44,415 nt of DNA, taken from positions 1 to 44,415 of the forward strand of contig CALVRC010000012.1 of assembly GCA_944358445.1 (NCBI GenBank), read 5' to 3'. Position numbers and translations under genes: made by a program. Origin of the DNA: an uncultured Bacilli bacterium (lineage in GTDB: Bacteria; Bacillota_I; Bacilli_A; RF39; UBA660). The notes below the pieces were generated by a model that searched no databases, was not told the DNA's origin, and was given only the letters and a program-made list of their open reading frames with translations. Below, piece after piece: positions 33,332-40,395 of this stretch (its first letter is position 1; each line of letters begins with the position of its first letter).

Positions 33332-33790
33332 GTTTTCTATTATATATGGGTTTTTCTCTGTTCCCTCTCCTTTTAAAGTTATGTTTTTTGTCAAATATAA
33401 TGTTGGATAAATATCTCCAGAAATATTTGCATTAACTGATGATAAATCTCTCATCAACCCTAATGGGCGAAAATCAGTACACCATATACTAAAAATTTGA
33501 TTACTATTATCGTTACTTGGTGAAATAGTATAAATGTCGGCACCCATATTATAAATCCAGTTGGTGGTTCGACATATAGCATTATTTGCATTGTTCATAT
33601 TGATATTTTCACAGTATTCAATATTAGTATTTGCTCTTAAATATTCTGATGCTGTTATCATTCCTACATTTGCGAATTGAGACTGTGTTCCATTTTCATC
33701 ATTTATTTGGTCTGCTAAATCAGAATTATTTGAGCTTACTTCTCCTATACTCCATGTATGATATACTATTTTATCATTGTCCTTTTCAAT
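33308..33790 (-). pseudogene. 3' remnant of a secreted/pilin-like protein gene, end replaced by MITE
   Basis: An open frame without a plausible start: its 5' end runs into the terminator of the upstream histidine kinase gene. The C-terminal part (ISGDIYPTLYLTKNITLKGEG, then TEKNPYIIE) has the ending seen in many large surface or prepilin-like proteins of gut Firmicutes. The last codons (GCWEIK and stop) lie inside the MITE inverted repeat, so the native stop was changed by the insertion. Probably a decayed gene fragment with head deleted and tail altered. Confidence 0.6.
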
Positions 33791-33829
33791 AAAAAAAGAC
33801 CGTTGACATATATCAATTGTCAACAGTCT
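33791..33829 (-). terminator. Terminator of the histidine kinase gene
   Basis: 12-position stem (33797-33808 with 33818-33829, one mismatch) with a 9-nt loop and seven T on the minus strand. A second small hairpin (AACCA/TGGTT) covers 33831-33853 between it and the kinase stop. Confidence 0.7.
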
Positions 33830-33853
33830 GAACCAGTCATTAAATGATTGGTT

Positions 33854-35089
33854 TTAATATTGGGTTATTGGTAAAGTGATTGTTACTTTTGTATATTTAT
33901 TTTCTTTTGATTCATAGTCTATATGTCCATCATGGGCTTTAATTATTTGTTCGGATAGTGATACACCTAGGCCTGTTCCTTTTGTTTTTGTTGTATAAAA
34001 TGGTTCTTTGATTTTTTCTAATAATTCTTTACTCATTCCTTTACCATTATCTTCAATAGTGATTATTAGTTTTTTATCTTTTATTTTTTCATTGATGTTT
34101 ATACTACCCTTTTTATCTTTTGGAATAGCTTCAACACTATTTTTTAATAAATTTATGAATACTTGAGTTAATCTATTATAATCAGCATCTATATAAATAT
34201 CATCATCTATAGTATTAGTAGTTAATTTTATATTATTTTTATGGCACAACATATCTATATTTTTAGTTACTTCTTCAATTAATAGGTTTATATCAATTAT
34301 ATCTTTGTTTATTTTTACTTTATTCATAGCTAGAAAATCTTCTAGGAGTAATAAAGTTCTATTAATTTCGTCTTTTAAAATTGGAATATATTTTTGAAAA
34401 TGTTTAGGGTTATCTTTATCAAACATATCTAAATATCCTTTACATACGGCAATGGGATTTTTAATTTCATGGGTTATTTGAAATAATGATGTATGTATTT
34501 GTTCATTTTGTTTAATTTCTTTTATGTTCATATGAAGTTTTAAAACATCTTCTGTTTTGTTTAAAAGAGTAATTATAATAAGCGCGACTGCATAAAGATA
34601 TATTCCTTCTATAATTGTTTCTATGATATAAACTGGAAAAGAATAATTTAAATAACTTAATAAAATAATTGTTATTGTTACTTTTAAGGTTGTAAAGGTT
34701 AAAATAAAAGTATGTGTTTTTAACTCTTTAAATAATCTTAAGTAAAATAAATAATAAAGAAGATATTCTAATATGATTATTGGTAAAAAGTTTTGATAAT
34801 AATTGTAATAGTAAAATATCATGAATATTGAAATAGTTATAATAGAGATTTTTGATTTTTTGAGGTATGCGACTAGTAAAGAAATATTTATAATTAAAAA
34901 TGGTATATTTTCATATAATGGGGCTGTATATTTTAAAAGTAGATATAAGATTGAAAAGATTGTGACAACTATTAGTAAATCATTTTCTTTTTTATTAAAA
35001 GTTTTTGTATATGCAAGGTAAAGTAAATATATAGTTAAAGGCAAACTAATTAAAATAGCATCTAAAATCATAATATCAAATATTTTCAT
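33854..35089 (-). CDS. Membrane sensor histidine kinase (KinB-like layout)
   Basis: 411 aa. About six membrane segments fill residues 1-180. Then comes a dimerisation/phosphoacceptor domain with the H-box HEIKNPIAV (His near residue 207) and GYLDMFDKDNPKHFQKY, and an ATPase domain with N-box NLLKNSVEAI, G1 DNGKGM and G2 GTGLGVSL. The multi-membrane-segment sensor with no large external domain resembles the sporulation kinase KinB. No response regulator gene is adjacent, so it is an orphan kinase. Two Spo0A-type boxes sit 35-51 bp upstream of the start. GGTGAT precedes the ATG at 35089. A sporulation role is inferred from those boxes and from the layout. Confidence 0.9.
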   Translation of the reverse strand: MKIFDIMILDAILISLPLTIYLLYLAYTKTFNKKENDLLIVVTIFSILYLLLKYTAPLYENIPFLIINISLLVAYLKKSKISIITISIFMIFYYYNYYQNFLPIIILEYLLYYLFYLRLFKELKTHTFILTFTTLKVTITIILLSYLNYSFPVYIIETIIEGIYLYAVALIIITLLNKTEDVLKLHMNIKEIKQNEQIHTSLFQITHEIKNPIAVCKGYLDMFDKDNPKHFQKYIPILKDEINRTLLLLEDFLAMNKVKINKDIIDINLLIEEVTKNIDMLCHKNNIKLTTNTIDDDIYIDADYNRLTQVFINLLKNSVEAIPKDKKGSININEKIKDKKLIITIEDNGKGMSKELLEKIKEPFYTTKTKGTGLGVSLSEQIIKAHDGHIDYESKENKYTKVTITLPITQY

Positions 35090-35098
35090 TTTTATCAC

Positions 35099-35140
35099 CG
35101 ACATTATTTTACAAAATATATAATGTCGAAGTTTGTCGAA
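35099..35140 (-). promoter_or_regulatory. Tandem Spo0A-type boxes at the kinase promoter
   Basis: TGTCGAA, the core of the Spo0A box, occurs twice in tandem on the plus strand at 35124-35130 and 35134-35140, exactly one helical turn (10 bp) apart. A third partial copy (TGTCGG) lies in inverse orientation near the ribosome-binding site, so CGACATTAT/ATAATGTCG form an inverted repeat (35099-35107 with 35120-35128). A TAAAAT at 35106-35111 on the minus strand could be the -10, placing the boxes over the -35 region, where Spo0A commonly activates. That Spo0A exists in this genome is inferred. Confidence 0.55.
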
Positions 35141-35157
35141 AAAAGAAGTTTTGGGTC

Positions 35158-35183
35158 AAAAAAAGAAAGAAATTAATCTTTCT
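35158..35183 (-). terminator. Intrinsic terminator of the second prepilin gene
   Basis: AGAAAGA/TCTTTCT stem (35164-35170 with 35177-35183), 6-nt loop, seven T following on the minus strand; the stem overlaps the prepilin stop codon. Confidence 0.65.
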
Positions 35184-35556
35184 ATTTACACAAAGTACCG
35201 CAAGTATCTACATATTTATAATCATATTGATTATTACTACTATCAAATGTTATTCTAACACACCCTGTCATTGGTTTATCAGTTGTTGGATCTATGACAT
35301 CTTTTTTGCTATCTAGATAACCTTCTTTTTTTAAGAAATCTATACTTAAATCACAGCTTGTCTCTGGCAATTTTCTTACATTATCTGTTCCCCATCTATC
35401 TGCGGCATCAACTATTGTGTTTTTTTGTTCTTCTAATGTATCTTCTTTAGAATTATTTATAATTCCAACTATTGTTGGAACTGTTATAGTTGCGAGTATT
35501 CCTAATATGACAATAACTGCGAGTAATTCAATAAGTGTAAAGGCATTTTTTTTCAT
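35182..35556 (-). CDS. Type IV prepilin-like protein, short
   Basis: 124 aa with a four-residue-plus leader (MKKNA) followed by FTLIELLAVIVILGILATI, a class III pilin signal. Here Ala, not Gly, precedes the Phe, which prepilin peptidases tolerate in some Firmicutes pseudopilins. The C-terminal domain has four Cys (SCDLS, GCVRI, DTCGTLC) that could form disulfides. It resembles the major-type pseudopilin ComGC in size. A near-perfect promoter and a terminator overlapping the stop make it a single-gene unit, like the prepilin at the left end; the two share the N-terminal helix but not the globular part. Confidence 0.85.
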   Translation of the reverse strand: MKKNAFTLIELLAVIVILGILATITVPTIVGIINNSKEDTLEEQKNTIVDAADRWGTDNVRKLPETSCDLSIDFLKKEGYLDSKKDVIDPTTDKPMTGCVRITFDSSNNQYDYKYVDTCGTLCK

Positions 35557-35573
35557 AGTATCACCTAGTCTAA

Positions 35574-35602
35574 ATTATACGTTCTTTATGATTAACTGTC
35601 AA
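35574..35602 (-). promoter_or_regulatory. Consensus SigA promoter of the second prepilin gene
   Basis: TTGACA (35597-35602) and TATAAT (35574-35579) with a 17-bp spacer on the minus strand: a full consensus match, the strongest promoter seen in the window. It predicts abundant transcription of the prepilin. Confidence 0.85.
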
Positions 35603-35668
35603 TAATGATTGGTTACATTCTCCAAAGATTTCCTTTTTTTGACAATGAGTTTTATTAAAGATTTATAT

Positions 35669-35697
35669 TTGCATTCACATCTAAAATGTGCTATGAT
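35669..35697 (+). promoter_or_regulatory. Promoter of the putative antitoxin RNA
   Basis: TTGCAT (35669-35674) and TATGAT (35692-35697), 17-bp spacer, with TG making an extended -10. No ribosome-binding site or ORF follows, so the product should be an untranslated RNA that ends at the terminator near 35814. Confidence 0.7.
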
Positions 35698-35702
35698 GTA
35701 TA

Positions 35703-35814
35703 TAGATGAAGGAAACTTCATACAATATTAAAGGAACATTCAATACCTCAATGTTGGATGTACCAAAGAGTTTTTGGACACCTAAATCATGGTAGATGAG
35801 CTAGGTGCCTTTTT
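35703..35814 (+). ncRNA. Putative antisense RNA of a type I toxin-antitoxin pair
   Basis: About 110 nt, from the promoter above to a terminator whose stem (35776-35784 with 35802-35809, one bulge) precedes a TTTTT tract at 35810-35814. It contains a 5' hairpin (ATGAAG GAAA CTTCAT) and a second stem-loop at about 35735-35761. It runs towards the small minus-strand ORF and ends one base before its stop codon, so the tail of the toxin mRNA would be antisense to it. Two short motifs (CCTCAATGTT, TTGGATGTACC) recur in near copy on the plus strand across the toxin 5' leader (CCTCAAGTT, TTGGTGCACC), so the RNA could pair with the leader too. This is the convergent layout of Fst/par-type loci. All function is inferred. 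Confidence 0.6.
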
Positions 35815-35892
35815 CTATTTAAATAATATAACGAATATTAAAATAAATAGAAGGGAGATTATGGAATAAAGAGCTTTTTCTCTTTTAGTCAT
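35815..35892 (-). CDS. Putative type I toxin, 25-aa hydrophobic peptide
   Basis: Reads MTKREKALYSIISLLFILI then FVILFK: a short charged head, one membrane-spanning helix, a terminal Lys. The ribosome-binding site GGAGGTGAT is as good as any in the window, 5 nt-plus from the ATG, but its first bases are the 3' arm of a hairpin (CCAATTCT/AGAATTGG), so translation may be held back. A TTGCAC-17-TATAAT promoter starts a leader of about 60 nt. Single-helix peptides with an opposing convergent RNA are the mark of type I toxins (Fst, TxpA, BsrG). The sequence does not carry the Fst-family signature, so the family is new to me. It could instead be a small membrane regulator. Confidence 0.65.
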   Translation of the reverse strand: MTKREKALYSIISLLFILIFVILFK

Positions 35893-35958
35893 AAGCATCA
35901 CCTCCAATTCTAAATTATAGAATTGGTGCACCCAACTTATTAAATGTTCCTCAAGTTA

Positions 35959-35987
35959 ATTATAACAAAATGTTATTAAATGTGCAA
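35959..35987 (-). promoter_or_regulatory. SigA-type promoter of the putative toxin mRNA
   Basis: TTGCAC (35982-35987) and TATAAT (35959-35964), 17-bp spacer, minus strand. Start predicted near 35952, giving a structured leader of about 60 nt. Confidence 0.75.
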
Positions 35988-36031
35988 TGGTTTTTTTACA
36001 TTTTGTTAATTTTTTTAGGATGTGATTTATA

Positions 36032-37138
36032 ATGAAAAGTGTTGGAATAATTTGTGAGTATAACCCATTTCATAATGGGCATTTATATCATATAAATGAG
36101 GTTAAAAAAATGTATCCTGATTATGCTGTTATTGCTGTTATTAATGGTAACTTTACTCAAAGAGGTGATATCAGTTTAATAGATAAGTGGAAAAAGGCTG
36201 ATATTGCTTTAAATTATGTGGATTTAGTTATTGAACTTCCTTTTGTATTTGGAACGCAAGCTGCTGATATTTTTACTAAAGGTGGATCTGATATTTTAAA
36301 AGCCTTAGAAGTGGATGCTTTTGTTTTCGGGAGTGAAAGTGCGGATATTAATAAACTTAGGAGAATTGTTCAAATTCAAAAGAGTGCTGAATATAATAAA
36401 AAAATTAAGCATTATTTAGACAAAGGTTTTAACTACCCTACTAGTTTAGCAAAGGCTTTAAATGATTTTGACATAATTTTAGAAAATGATCCAAATGATT
36501 TGCTAGGTATTGGTTATATTAGAAATTTAGATAATGTAGAAATTAGAGCGATTAAAAGAACTAATGATTATCATAGTTTAGATTTGAAGAAAATTTCTAG
36601 TGCAACTAGTATAAGAGAAGCTTTAAAAAAAGGAATTAATGTTAAACAATATATGCCTAAGGAAAGTTATGATAGCTTAAAGGAACTACACTTTTGGGAT
36701 GATTATTTTGACTTACTTAAATATAAAATTATAAGTACAGATAATTTAAGTATCTATCAAACTGTAGATGAAGGAATTGAAAATAGACTTAAGAAAGCTA
36801 TTTTAAATGCCAATAATATTGAAGAATTGATTAATCTTGTTAAGTCTAAAAGATATACTTATAATAAGATTAAGAGAATGCTTTTACACATTTTATGTTC
36901 TTTTACAAAAGAGGAAGCAAAAAGGTGCGAAGATATTCAATATATTAGAGTTTTAGGTTTTAACGAAAAAGGAAGAAGATATTTAAATAGTATTAAGAAA
37001 GAATGCAAGTTACCAATTATAACCAAATATGATGATGATTTTGAAATGATGAGAATAGAAAACAGAGTGAGTAATATTTACAATATGAAAAAAGATGACT
37101 TTTTAAAGGAATATAAGCATAAACCTATAATCCATTAG
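36032..37138 (+). CDS. tmcAL: tRNA(Met) cytidine acetate ligase
   Basis: 368 aa. TmcAL (YlbM) acetylates C34 of elongator tRNA-Met using acetate and ATP, through an acetyl-adenylate. The N-terminal nucleotidyltransferase fold has the signature GIICEYNPFHNGHLYHI with a HIGH-like NGHL, then AVINGNFTQRGDISLIDKW and ELPFVFGTQAADIF. SSATSIREAL in mid-protein is the conserved ISxTSIR equivalent. Somewhat shorter than Bacillus YlbM (~415 aa). AGGATGTGAT precedes the ATG. It is divergent from the putative toxin gene and convergent with pyk, with only 7 bp between the two stops. Confidence 0.95.
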   Translation: MKSVGIICEYNPFHNGHLYHINEVKKMYPDYAVIAVINGNFTQRGDISLIDKWKKADIALNYVDLVIELPFVFGTQAADIFTKGGSDILKALEVDAFVFGSESADINKLRRIVQIQKSAEYNKKIKHYLDKGFNYPTSLAKALNDFDIILENDPNDLLGIGYIRNLDNVEIRAIKRTNDYHSLDLKKISSATSIREALKKGINVKQYMPKESYDSLKELHFWDDYFDLLKYKIISTDNLSIYQTVDEGIENRLKKAILNANNIEELINLVKSKRYTYNKIKRMLLHILCSFTKEEAKRCEDIQYIRVLGFNEKGRRYLNSIKKECKLPIITKYDDDFEMMRIENRVSNIYNMKKDDFLKEYKHKPIIH

Positions 37139-37147
37139 TCATCTTTT
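37090..37147 (-). terminator. Possible terminator of pyk, inside the tmcAL 3' end
   Basis: AAAAGATGACT (37090-37100) and AGTCATCTTTT (37137-37147) form an 11-bp stem with a 36-nt loop; on the minus strand six T follow. The stem overlaps the last codons of both convergent genes. Confidence 0.45.
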
Positions 37148-38555
37148 AAATTGTATCAATTTTTAAGAAGTTAGTTGTTTTAACTTCATGCATTCTTGGA
37201 AAACCACCTGTTACAATAACAATATCACCTTTATTTAAGTTCATTGCTTTGCTAGCTTCTTTTTTACAGTAGTCTAAAAGTTCATCAATTGTATTATAAT
37301 AACCAACAATAACTGGATAAACCCCATAGTTAAGAGCTAATCCTCTAGCCACTTTTGTATCTGGACAAGCAGCTGTAATTAATGATTTTGGTTTTAAGGT
37401 ACTGATTTTTTTAGCACTATATCCGCTTGTTGTAGCAGCAATAATCATCTTTACATCTAATAAATTAGCACTTTCAACGACATTATAAGCAATAGCACTT
37501 GGAATACTGTTTTCTCTTGCATAAGACTTTTGATTAGTATAATCATAGTATTTTTCAGCTTCTTCACATGTATCAGCCATATATTTTACAGCATCTGCTG
37601 GATGTTTTCCTATTGTTGTTTCCCCAGATAGCATAACGGCATCTGTTCCATCTAAAACTGCATTAGCAACATCTGAAACTTCTGCACGAGTTGGTCTACT
37701 ACTTGTATACATTGATGCTAACATTTCTGTAGCAACAATAACTGTACGTCCTATTTTACGGCATTTTTCAATAATTTCTTTTTGTAATACAGGAAGTTTA
37801 TTCATAGGTACTTCAACCCCTAGATCTCCACGCGCAACCATAACTCCGTCACTAGCTTCAATTATTTCATCTAGGTTTTTAATCGCTCTATGGCTTTCAA
37901 TTTTAGAGATTATTTGCATGTCTTCTCTACCATGCTCTTTTAATATTTCTCTTGCAGCTAATACATCTTCTTTTGAACTTACAAATGATAGTGCTAGATA
38001 GTCTCCATCATGTTCACAAGCATAAATAATGTCTTCTCTATCTTGATCACTTATAAAAGGCATATTTAAATGAACACCTGGAACATTGACACTTTTTCGA
38101 CTACCTAATACTCCGCCATCAATTATTTTACAGTTTAGTCCATTAGATAATTTTTGAATTACTTCTAATTTCATTAAACCATCTTCAAGTAGAATATTAT
38201 TTCCCACTTCAATCCCATCTAAAGCATCTTTATAATTTACAGTAATAGCCTCTTCGGTTCCTAAAATATCATCTTTAACAATTTTAATTGTTTTTCCTTC
38301 TACTAAGTTTATTTGGTCGTTAGTCATATTTCCTGTACGGAAATCTGGCCCTTTGGTATCAAATAATACTGCTATATATGAGCCTAAATCTTCATTAGCT
38401 TTTTTTACTAAATTTAAGGCAGTTGTTTTTTCTTCTTCTGTGGCATGAGAAAAGTTGATTCTGGCAACATTCATACCGTTTAATACCATTTGTTTAAATG
38501 TTTCATATTTGGCACTGCTTGGACCAATTGAACAAATTATTTTTGTTTTTTTCAT
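37146..38555 (-). CDS. pyk: Pyruvate kinase
   Basis: 469 aa, final ATP-forming step of glycolysis (PEP plus ADP to pyruvate). Conserved blocks: TKIICSIGPSS, MNVARINFSHA, the substrate/cation segment ALSFVSSKEDV, the signature IISKIESHRAIKNLDEI, MVARGDLGVEVP and RPTRAEVSDVANAVLDGTDAVMLSGETT. It is the short form, without the extra C-terminal PEP-utiliser-like domain of Bacillus Pyk. The start at 38555 has AGGAGAGG upstream and overlaps the mutM stop as ATGA, so pyk is translationally coupled to mutM, a coupling of repair and glycolysis that is probably only operonic convenience. Confidence 0.97.
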   Translation of the reverse strand: MKKTKIICSIGPSSAKYETFKQMVLNGMNVARINFSHATEEEKTTALNLVKKANEDLGSYIAVLFDTKGPDFRTGNMTNDQINLVEGKTIKIVKDDILGTEEAITVNYKDALDGIEVGNNILLEDGLMKLEVIQKLSNGLNCKIIDGGVLGSRKSVNVPGVHLNMPFISDQDREDIIYACEHDGDYLALSFVSSKEDVLAAREILKEHGREDMQIISKIESHRAIKNLDEIIEASDGVMVARGDLGVEVPMNKLPVLQKEIIEKCRKIGRTVIVATEMLASMYTSSRPTRAEVSDVANAVLDGTDAVMLSGETTIGKHPADAVKYMADTCEEAEKYYDYTNQKSYARENSIPSAIAYNVVESANLLDVKMIIAATTSGYSAKKISTLKPKSLITAACPDTKVARGLALNYGVYPVIVGYYNTIDELLDYCKKEASKAMNLNKGDIVIVTGGFPRMHEVKTTNFLKIDTI

Positions 38556-39373
38556 GAATACCTCTCCTTTTGACATTTTTCACAATAATAAGTTCCTCGT
38601 CCGCCAACATTTATTTTATTTATTTTTGAATGGCAAATAGGACACTCCTTTTTTGTGTGAACAAGCAATTCGTTTTGAAATCTACCATGAACGCCTTCAC
38701 TAGATTCATAACTTAAAATTGTTGTTCCACCTTTTTCTATGGCTTTTTCTAGAACTTTTTTTGTAAAATCTATAATATTTTGATAATCATCAACAGTTAA
38801 GTCTGTTGCTATAGTTTTAGGATTTATTTTAGATAAAAAGAGAATTTCATCTGCATAAATATTTCCAATACCGACAATTATATTCTGGTCTAAAAGTTCA
38901 GTTTTAATCGGTTTTTTATGAAATTTTTGTTTTAAATATTCTGGTGTTAACTTTTTATCCCACGGTTCTAGGCCTAATTCTGATAGTGGTTTTGTGTTTA
39001 AAGCCTCATCTTTTTTTAATAAGTACATTTTTCCAAATTTTCTAGTATCATGATATCTTAAGTCTGTATTATCTGAAAAGTGGAAAATAACGTGCTGGTG
39101 CTTTTCTCTAGGGTCAGTATTTTTTCTGATGTAATATTTACCTTCCATTCTAAGGTGTGATAACAGGTAATAATCATCAAGTTCAAACATTAACCACTTA
39201 CCCCTTCTTTTAATATCATGAATTATTTGATTTTTTATTTGGTTTTCAAATTCTTGTATAGAAGGATAAGCTATTATATTATCCCAATAAATTTGAGCGG
39301 ATAATATTTTTTTGTCTTTGACTTCTTTGATTAATGTTCTTTTGACAGTTTCAACCTCAGGTAATTCAGGCAT
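38552..39373 (-). CDS. mutM: Formamidopyrimidine-DNA glycosylase
   Basis: 273 aa. Bifunctional glycosylase/AP lyase removing 8-oxoguanine and FaPy. The N-terminus MPELPEVETVKRTL gives the catalytic Pro2 and Glu3. Helix-two-turn-helix region: LDQNIIVGIGNIYADEILF. The C-terminal zinc finger is CPICHSKI...YYCEKCQ. Full length. AGGTGG precedes the ATG. It is the middle gene of a three-gene operon; with nfo and rnhB it brings to three the DNA-repair enzymes in the window. Confidence 0.96.
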   Translation of the reverse strand: MPELPEVETVKRTLIKEVKDKKILSAQIYWDNIIAYPSIQEFENQIKNQIIHDIKRRGKWLMFELDDYYLLSHLRMEGKYYIRKNTDPREKHQHVIFHFSDNTDLRYHDTRKFGKMYLLKKDEALNTKPLSELGLEPWDKKLTPEYLKQKFHKKPIKTELLDQNIIVGIGNIYADEILFLSKINPKTIATDLTVDDYQNIIDFTKKVLEKAIEKGGTTILSYESSEGVHGRFQNELLVHTKKECPICHSKINKINVGGRGTYYCEKCQKERYS

Positions 39374-39381
39374 ATTACCAC

Positions 39382-39594
39382 CTACTTCTCTTTGTATTTA
39401 GCTTCAATAATTATCTTACCGTTTTTAGATTTTTTTGTTTTCTTTTTTATATATGGTTTTACACTATTATATATTATATATATTCCCCAGCACACTAGAG
39501 CAAAAAGTGCTAGATATATAAAAAGATGAGCTAAAAAAAATAAGATAATTATTCCTAAAATAAATAGTAAAACTTGTTTTACATTAATGTTCAA
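39382..39594 (-). CDS. Small membrane protein, 70 aa
   Basis: Two closely spaced hydrophobic segments (about residues 7-24 and 24-42) followed by a Lys-rich tail on one side. No family recognised. A TTG start at 39594 is preferred, because the in-frame GTG at 39603 is part of the AGGTGAT ribosome-binding site. First gene of the operon with mutM and pyk, 10 nt after the predicted transcription start. Confidence 0.65.
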   Translation of the reverse strand: MNINVKQVLLFILGIIILFFLAHLFIYLALFALVCWGIYIIYNSVKPYIKKKTKKSKNGKIIIEAKYKEK

Positions 39595-39610
39595 AAAAAT
39601 CACCTAATCA

Positions 39611-39639
39611 ATTATAACATGCTTTTTATGTCATTTCAA
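39611..39639 (-). promoter_or_regulatory. SigA-type promoter of the mutM-pyk operon
   Basis: TTGAAA (39634-39639) and TATAAT (39611-39616) with a 17-bp spacer on the minus strand, plus an extended TG. The predicted start is near 39604, a very short leader before AGGTGAT. Confidence 0.75.
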
Positions 39640-39682
39640 TTGAAAATAGGTGTTTTTTTGAGGTTTTTTTGGATTGTAAACT

Positions 39683-40185
39683 GAAAAAGTAAATTCCAGT
39701 TTCAATATGTTATACGAGAATTTAGTCTTACATTTTTTTAAAATTCTATAGCCTTTTGTCTTTTCGTCGTGGTTAAATTTCTAACATACTCTGTATTTTA
39801 CACTATTTTTAATCAAATTTCAAACCATTAGAGTACTTAAAAAGGGGATGTTGGGAAATTAAATAATTAATTTTCTTAACGTTCTTTTTTTATAGAAATT
39901 AAAAAGCACTAAGAGAAATAAACTCAAAGTGCTTATTTGTGATACAGTGTTCTTGTTCAAGGAAGTGTATCACATGAAATATTTTACTATGAAAAGACTA
40001 ATTTTACTAGTTTCCTTAGATAAATATAATGGGGAATTTGATAAAAGTGTCTTAATTTTATATTTTATATTTTAGAATCTGTTGAAAAATATAGAAAAAG
40101 AGGCTAGGAATTTTTACTTAATTTCCCAACAGCCCCTTTCTTATACATTCAAATTGCACTTTATGAAACTGGAATTTATTTTTTC
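39683..40185. repeat. Inverted repeat pair enclosing MITE copy 2
   Basis: A 21-bp sequence at 39683-39703 (GAAAAAGTAAATTCCAGTTT plus C) returns as its reverse complement at 40165-40185 with one mismatch. Outside it, GGTTTTTTTGGAT occurs in direct orientation at 39662-39674 and about 40194-40206. Without the 295-bp MITE the enclosed piece would be about 208 bp including the repeats. It looks like an older miniature element into which the MITE jumped. The rest of the gene-free stretch 39604-40395 (promoter, this element, terminator) holds nothing else recognisable. Confidence 0.55.
39843..40137. mobile_element. MITE-like element, copy 2
   Basis: Same orientation and, by base-by-base reading, same sequence as 33037-33331, including hairpins and the 33-codon ORF (39974-40075). 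The flanks read AAA on the left and TTT on the right, again an inverted-complement continuation (AAAGGGG/CCCCTTT), matching insertion into a stem-loop. No direct target duplication could be seen at either copy. Confidence 0.85.
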
Positions 40186-40317
40186 ATTTCACGGGTTTTT
40201 TTGGATATTTTAGGCTCAAATTCACCATTTCTATCTCTAGGTTAAAATTCAAGTTCTTTAAAATTACTTTTTAAATTCATTTTAGTACTTCTATTTCTAT
40301 AATTTATTTTTTCTTTC

Positions 40318-40362
40318 ATATAAAAATCTCTCCATTTCTTCTATTTTATTATGGAAAGATTT
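40318..40362 (-). terminator. Terminator of the MoxR-VWA operon
   Basis: 12-bp stem (40324-40335 with 40351-40362, one G-U pair) with a 15-nt loop, followed on the minus strand by TTTATATG. It lies about 35 bp after the VWA gene stop. Confidence 0.55.
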
Positions 40363-40395
40363 CTGTTTATACAATTTTATTTACAGGCTCATAGT

